From Bacteroidaceae bacterium (GTDB lineage: Bacteria; Bacteroidota; Bacteroidia; Bacteroidales; Bacteroidaceae), in assembly GCA_017541265.1 (NCBI GenBank), contig JAFXZK010000120.1:1-55128 (forward strand): DNA of 55,128 nt, given 5' to 3'. Below are positions 53,307 through 55,128 of the stretch, piece after piece. The first letter of the stretch is position 1. Every line of letters starts with the position of its first letter. The translations under genes and the position numbers were made by a program. The notes under the pieces are model-generated. The model was not told where the DNA came from, ran no database searches, and saw only the letters and a list, made by a program, of their open reading frames with translations.

Positions 53307-54677
53307 ATGACCATGAATTATAAAAATATATTCTTAGTTGCAACTGCGGGCCTTTTGCTTGCGAGTTGTGGCTTATACAAGAAGTACGAGCAGAAAACAG
53401 AAATCCCTGCCGACGTTATCGGTGTCACCGACCAGGCTGTTGCCCGCGAAGGGAGTACCGTCATGAGCTGGCGGGAGTTCTTTACCGACCCCTTGCTGCA
53501 AAAGCTCATCGAGCAGGCTTTGGCAAACAACACCGACCTCAACTCGGCGCGTATTGCCGTCGAGCAGAGCGAGGCATCGCTGAAAGCTGCCAAGCTGGCC
53601 TATCTGCCTTCGTTCAACCTTGCGCCGCAGGGCACAATATCAAGCTTTGACTACAGCAGGGCATCCAAGGCCTACAGCCTGCCTCTGCAAATGAGCTGGG
53701 ACGTCGATGTCTTCGGCACCATCACCAACAAGAAGCGTGCAGCGAAGGCCGTACTCCTGCAAGCCCAATGTTACGAGGAAGCCGTGCGCTCGAACCTCGT
53801 TAGCTCCGTCGCACAGCAGTACTTCATGCTGCAAGTGCTCGACCGGCAGCTGGAGATACTCATTTCCACCGACAGCCTCTGGAGTGCCTCGCTCGAGACA
53901 CAGAAGTCGCTTTGGGAGAACGGTAAGTCATATTCGACAGCCGTCAACCAGCTGGAGTCGTCGTGGTTGAGCGTGAAGACACAGATTGTCGATACGCGCC
54001 GAAGCATCCGAGCTACCGAGAATGCCATCTGCAGTTTGCTTGCCATCTCGCCGCAGCACATCGAGCGCACCCGCGGCGGCAACCAATCGTTGTTGCAGAG
54101 GGAGTTGAGCGTGTCGGCTGGGATGCTGGAGCATCGCCCAGACATCCGCATGGCAAACCATGCCATCGAGGAAGCCTTCTATGACACACAGACTGCCCGT
54201 GCCGCCTTCTTCCCGAACATCACCCTGTCCGGGACGCTCGGCTGGACAAACAGCGGCGGGGGAGCTGTCGTCAACCCCGGAAGCCTCCTGCTCAATGCCA
54301 TGGGGCAGCTTACGCAACCAATTTTCAATCGCGGCAGCCTGAGGGCAAACCTGAAAATTGCCAAACTGAACGAGGAGGACTTGAAGCGCTGGTATGTGCA
54401 GACCGTCATCGACGCTGGCAACGAAGTGAACGAAGCCCTTGCCGACTGCCAGTCCGCAGCCGAAAAACATGAATACTATCAGCGCCAGGTGGCTGTGCTT
54501 CACGATGCTTATATCGGCACCCACCAGTTGATGGACAACGGCAAGGCCATCTACCTTGAGGTGCTTACTGCCCAGGAGTCGCTGCTCTCTGCCCAGCTAA
54601 ACGAAGCCATGAACATGTACTCCGCCGCCAAAGCCGTAATTGCCCTCTACATTGCCCTCGGTGGCGGCTCCAAGTAA
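53307..54677 (+). CDS. TolC/NodT-family outer-membrane efflux lipoprotein
   Basis: This 456-residue outer-membrane channel completes the tripartite pump. It has a lipoprotein signal with a lipobox (LLLASC), then the repeated OMF structure: NNTDLNSARIAVEQSEASLKAA (about 73-95) and the second half HRPDIRMANHAIEEAFYDTQ (about 275-295), both heptad-rich helices, with LQMSWDVDVFGT and FPNITLSGTLGW as barrel strands. ATG at 53313 is an equally possible start. It is last in the operon. Confidence 0.93.
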   Translation: MTMNYKNIFLVATAGLLLASCGLYKKYEQKTEIPADVIGVTDQAVAREGSTVMSWREFFTDPLLQKLIEQALANNTDLNSARIAVEQSEASLKAAKLAYLPSFNLAPQGTISSFDYSRASKAYSLPLQMSWDVDVFGTITNKKRAAKAVLLQAQCYEEAVRSNLVSSVAQQYFMLQVLDRQLEILISTDSLWSASLETQKSLWENGKSYSTAVNQLESSWLSVKTQIVDTRRSIRATENAICSLLAISPQHIERTRGGNQSLLQRELSVSAGMLEHRPDIRMANHAIEEAFYDTQTARAAFFPNITLSGTLGWTNSGGGAVVNPGSLLLNAMGQLTQPIFNRGSLRANLKIAKLNEEDLKRWYVQTVIDAGNEVNEALADCQSAAEKHEYYQRQVAVLHDAYIGTHQLMDNGKAIYLEVLTAQESLLSAQLNEAMNMYSAAKAVIALYIALGGGSK

Positions 54678-54726
54678 AGGACTTGCCTTCAACGGTTTGT
54701 ATATTAAATGGTTAGCTGATGCCCCC

Positions 54727-54836
54727 ATAAGTTCGTGTATTTGTCGCCATAAGTCCGTGTTCTTATCGTCATAAGAGCGTGTTCTTATCTCCATAAGAAC
54801 GTGTTCTTATGGCTATAAGTACGGGGACTTTTTTGG
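54727..54836. repeat. 22-bp dyad array, family A, locus A4 (5 units)
   Basis: Units start at 54727, 54749, 54771, 54793 and 54815, exactly 22 bases each. Inner arm bases vary (AAGTTC, AAGTCC, AAGAGC, AAGAAC, AAGTAC) while AAG...C-NN-G...CTT is kept, with one deviation in unit 1. CCCCC (54722-54726) and GGGGG (54835-54839) enclose the array in inverted order, and the last unit has a T-run. It lies between convergent genes. Confidence 0.9.
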
Positions 54837-54851
54837 GGGTGTCCTTTGTCT

Positions 54852-55128
54852 TTATGTTCCCCTTTCAGCCCAGTCGCTGCGGTCGAGGCTGCGGTAGCCG
54901 ATGGCTTCGGCGATGTGCTGGGTCAGGATATTCTCGCTGCCAGCGAGGTCGGCAATGGTGCGGGCGACCTTCAGGATGCGGCTGTATGCGCGTGCGGAAA
55001 GCTTTAGGCGCTCCATTGCCATGCGGAGCATGTCGAGGCCGGCGGCATCGGGTTCTGCAAACTTGTGGAGCATCTTCTCGCTCATCTGGGCATTGCAGTG
55101 CGTCCGGCCTCTCCCTCCGCTCTCTCCA
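54852..55128 (-). CDS. YifB/ComM-like magnesium-chelatase-type ATPase, C-terminal part (partial)
   Basis: Only the last 91 or so codons are in the window; the gene continues beyond 55128. HCNAQMSEKMLHKFAEPD, then MLRMAMERLKLSARAYSRIL and ADLAGSENILTQHIAEAIGY are the conserved end of the YifB/ComM AAA+ family, which acts in processing DNA during recombination. Nothing can be said about its promoter or ATPase domain. Confidence 0.88.
   Translation of the reverse strand, partial: GESGGRGRTHCNAQMSEKMLHKFAEPDAAGLDMLRMAMERLKLSARAYSRILKVARTIADLAGSENILTQHIAEAIGYRSLDRSDWAERGT

Noticed and set aside
54727-54836. The 22-bp arrays as plain intrinsic terminators
   Set aside because: The stems are short and A/T-rich with a 6-base or smaller loop, and the T-run faces the wrong way for the nearest gene in several cases. 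One array sits in a divergent spacer.

Overview
The window comes from a member of the Bacteroidales, most likely a Prevotellaceae relative. The evidence is the repeated TAnnTTTG promoter element (often TATCTTTG, several times with TTTG about 19-20 bases upstream), the conserved cluster metK / LOG / DUF4271 / hemD / rnpA / yidD / tatD, acid-rich secreted proteins ending in dockerin-like modules or in an NLAGQR...KGI tail, and gut-type glycan genes. No rRNA, tRNA, CRISPR array or intact insertion sequence was found. TAG ends many genes here, so the code is standard.

Layout. 1-2200: a sigma-70 family factor and a U32-family (TrhP/RlhA-like) gene interrupted by one amber codon. 2229-7165: a probable SAM-II riboswitch, metK, then a packed housekeeping run. 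7273-12727: CoA transferase, recJ, recQ. 12724-15835: a two-gene unit (unknown protein plus LexA/CI-like S24 regulator) facing a PfkB sugar kinase across an operator-like region. 15868-19920: a 1350-residue GH2 beta-galactosidase with a C-terminal F5/8C domain. 20171-24302: an acetyltransferase-like protein, parE, a YafQ-type toxin-antitoxin pair lodged between parE and coaD, then coaD. 24672-43429: a surface-protein region with a gutted relic, two intact paralogues of about 2300 residues (beta-helix-like repeats, propeller-like domain, C-terminal dockerin), a membrane-anchored AraC-type regulator and a chitobiase-domain protein. 43655-48654: a Sel1-repeat lipoprotein, two tandem small beta-barrel paralogues, a GT-C-like membrane protein and a GT2 polyprenyl-type glycosyltransferase. 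48918-54677: a complete RND efflux operon (lipoprotein adaptor, pump, TolC-like outer-membrane factor). The end holds the C-terminus of a YifB/ComM-like ATPase.

The most unusual signal is outside the genes. Eight intergenic arrays, about 32 units in all, are built from units of exactly 22 bp. They fall into three sequence families (A, B, C). In all three, each unit is a dyad with C-NN-G at its centre, so every dyad in an array lies two helical turns from the next. Within an array the units are alike; between families the arm sequences differ completely while the period and centre are kept. A second, separate class of intergenic repeats has a 9-bp period and usually sits at gene 3' ends. I know of no description of the 22-bp superfamily, but I could not search for one.
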